Assembly (NCBI GenBank): GCA_001797035.1
Contig: MGOE01000019.1
Coordinates: forward strand, 29,274 to 35,684
Direction: 5' to 3'
Source of the DNA: Chloroflexi bacterium RBG_16_72_14
GTDB taxonomy: Bacteria; Chloroflexota; Limnocylindria; Limnocylindrales; CSP1-4
DNA length: 6,411 bases
Below the pieces are notes generated by a model that was given only the letters and a program-made list of their open reading frames with translations, was not told the origin of the DNA and searched no databases. Shown in pieces: positions 5,820 to 6,411 of the stretch. Made by a program: the position numbers and the translations under genes. Positions within the stretch are counted from its first letter, which is position 1. The number at the start of each line of letters is the position of its first letter.

Positions 5820-5872
5820 GCTCAGGGCGCAGGCCCGACGCGGGTCAGGCAGGCGGAGACCCCGCCGCTGCC

Positions 5873-6367
5873 TCAGCCGGGCGACGCGGGCTCCCGCTCC
5901 AGCTCCTCGGCGGCCGCGTCCACGGCACCGCTCCGCGGCCGCCTGGGCGGCGGCGACTTGAGCCGGATCAGGGTCTCTATGTCCTCCACGATCCGCGGCT
6001 CTGTGACCTTGAGCCACAGCCATCGGCCGTCGGCGTACGGCTTCGCGACCTCGAGCGCCTCGCGCGTCGGCTCGGACAGCGGCGCGGCGAGCGCCGCGTC
6101 GACGATCGACGGGCCCACGACGACCAGGGCACCGATCCCGCCGGCCTCGCCCGGCATGAGCGTAGTCAGCGCCTTGCCGTTGCGCCGGTAGCGAAGCACC
6201 CAGCCGGTCTCCTCGTCGGTCCAGGTGAGCTCGCCTTCGAGCCCGTACGTCTCGCGCAGCCAGCGCGTCAGCTCGATCCACATCGGCCGCCGCGGGTCCG
6301 AGATCCCGTCGGCCATCGCGGCCGCCGTCGGCGGCGCGTCATGGCGCCGCCAGGCACCCAGTGTCAT
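5873..6367 (-). CDS. DUF3788 family protein
   Basis: A protein of 164 residues from ATG at 6367-6365, fixed by GGAGG seven bases upstream. The pattern matches DUF3788 (PF12663), a small soluble family of unknown function: a conserved Trp followed by a helix (MWIELTRWLRETYG, 29-42), the central GWVLRYRRNGKALTTLMP (55-72), a strand with LVVVGPSIVDAAL (81-93), the strongly conserved YADGRWLWLKV (111-121) and the final helix EDIETLIRLKSPP (128-140). No signal peptide or membrane segment is present, so it is cytoplasmic. Family members are often found singly, and some genomes carry several; no enzymatic activity is established to my knowledge. Residues 141-164 form a Pro/Arg/Ala/Glu-rich tail beyond the usual end of the domain and are probably disordered. 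It faces the lysA unit convergently across the repeat region, so it is an independent transcript. Confidence 0.88.
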   Translation of the reverse strand: MTLGAWRRHDAPPTAAAMADGISDPRRPMWIELTRWLRETYGLEGELTWTDEETGWVLRYRRNGKALTTLMPGEAGGIGALVVVGPSIVDAALAAPLSEPTREALEVAKPYADGRWLWLKVTEPRIVEDIETLIRLKSPPPRRPRSGAVDAAAEELEREPASPG

Positions 6368-6374
6368 CGAAGCA

Positions 6375-6379
6375 CCTCC
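6375..6379 (-). promoter_or_regulatory. Ribosome binding site of the DUF3788 gene
   Basis: The minus strand reads GGAGG, seven bases before the ATG. It settles the start over the in-frame ATG codons for M18 and M29. Confidence 0.8.
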
Positions 6380-6383
6380 GGTG

Positions 6384-6393
6384 TTCGGCCGAA
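6384..6393. promoter_or_regulatory. 10-bp perfect palindrome upstream of the DUF3788 gene
   Basis: TTCGGCCGAA is its own reverse complement and sits four bases upstream of the GGAGG ribosome site. It could be a repressor site or a short hairpin in the leader, but 10-bp palindromes of G and C are frequent by chance in such DNA. No -10 hexamer is seen in the remaining bases to the window edge. Confidence 0.2.
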
Positions 6394-6411
6394 GCGTGGG
6401 CCGGCACGGGA

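Larger units (their letters stand above)
5521..5872. other. Convergent intergenic region filled with short palindromes; no gene
   Basis: This is the 352-bp gap between the stops of the lipoprotein gene and the DUF3788 gene. Frames open across it carry repeat-derived peptides, have no family resemblance and lack ribosome sites, so I call no gene. It contains four copies of GCCTGCCTGCC, one long perfect hairpin, four GCCTG-N5-CAGGC palindromes and one 12-bp tandem duplication, listed separately. No canonical intrinsic terminator with a T-run is present for either strand, although the hairpins may serve as bidirectional terminators or as RNA 3'-end stabilisers. Confidence 0.7.

Noticed and set aside
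5328..6191. A 287-codon plus-strand open frame, and a 290-codon minus-strand frame (5409-6281), crossing the repeat region.
   Set aside because: Both overlap recognisable genes (the lipoprotein and DUF3788) in other frames, have no good ribosome site, and their middle parts merely translate the repeats.

Overview
The window is very GC-rich DNA with dense coding, short intergenic gaps, GTG starts and third-codon positions that are almost all G or C. No gene fixes the taxonomy. The GC content, a leaderless-looking promoter and the gene set (DUF885, family-3 amidohydrolase, PF04020 membrane protein, LysA, DUF3788) would fit a high-GC Chloroflexota lineage or an actinobacterium. That is inference; no phylogenetic marker is present.

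Layout. (1) Positions 1-1630, minus strand: a DUF885 metallopeptidase-like protein whose C-terminal end runs off the left edge. (2) Positions 1631-1699: a 69-bp divergent promoter region. It holds a -10-like hexamer for each direction, and the rightward one sits so close to the GTG start that the transcript is probably leaderless. (3) Positions 1700-5520, plus strand: a tightly packed four-gene unit of YtcJ/NfdA-type amidohydrolase, small four-helix membrane protein of the 'phage holin 4' family (PF04020), diaminopimelate decarboxylase (lysA) and a small lipoprotein of unknown function. The junctions are a 4-nt GTGA overlap, a 4-nt gap and a 1-nt TGATG overlap, so one transcript with translational coupling is likely. 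(4) Positions 5521-5872: a 352-bp gap between convergent genes with no credible gene, filled with short GC-rich palindromes and direct repeats built on GCCTG/CAGGC. (5) Positions 5873-6367, minus strand: a DUF3788 protein with a clear GGAGG ribosome site.

How the genes fit together. LysA makes L-lysine and CO2 from meso-diaminopimelate, the last step of lysine synthesis. The other genes of the unit have no obvious place in that pathway. The amidohydrolase and the DUF885 protein are both predicted metal-dependent hydrolases of amide or peptide bonds and share a divergent promoter region. The membrane protein and lipoprotein are envelope proteins without a known link to lysine.

I see no mobile element, CRISPR array, tRNA, rRNA or prophage. 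The genes look like ordinary chromosomal housekeeping or accessory genes. The least explained parts are the palindrome cluster at 5550-5856 and the orphan lipoprotein at 5092-5520.
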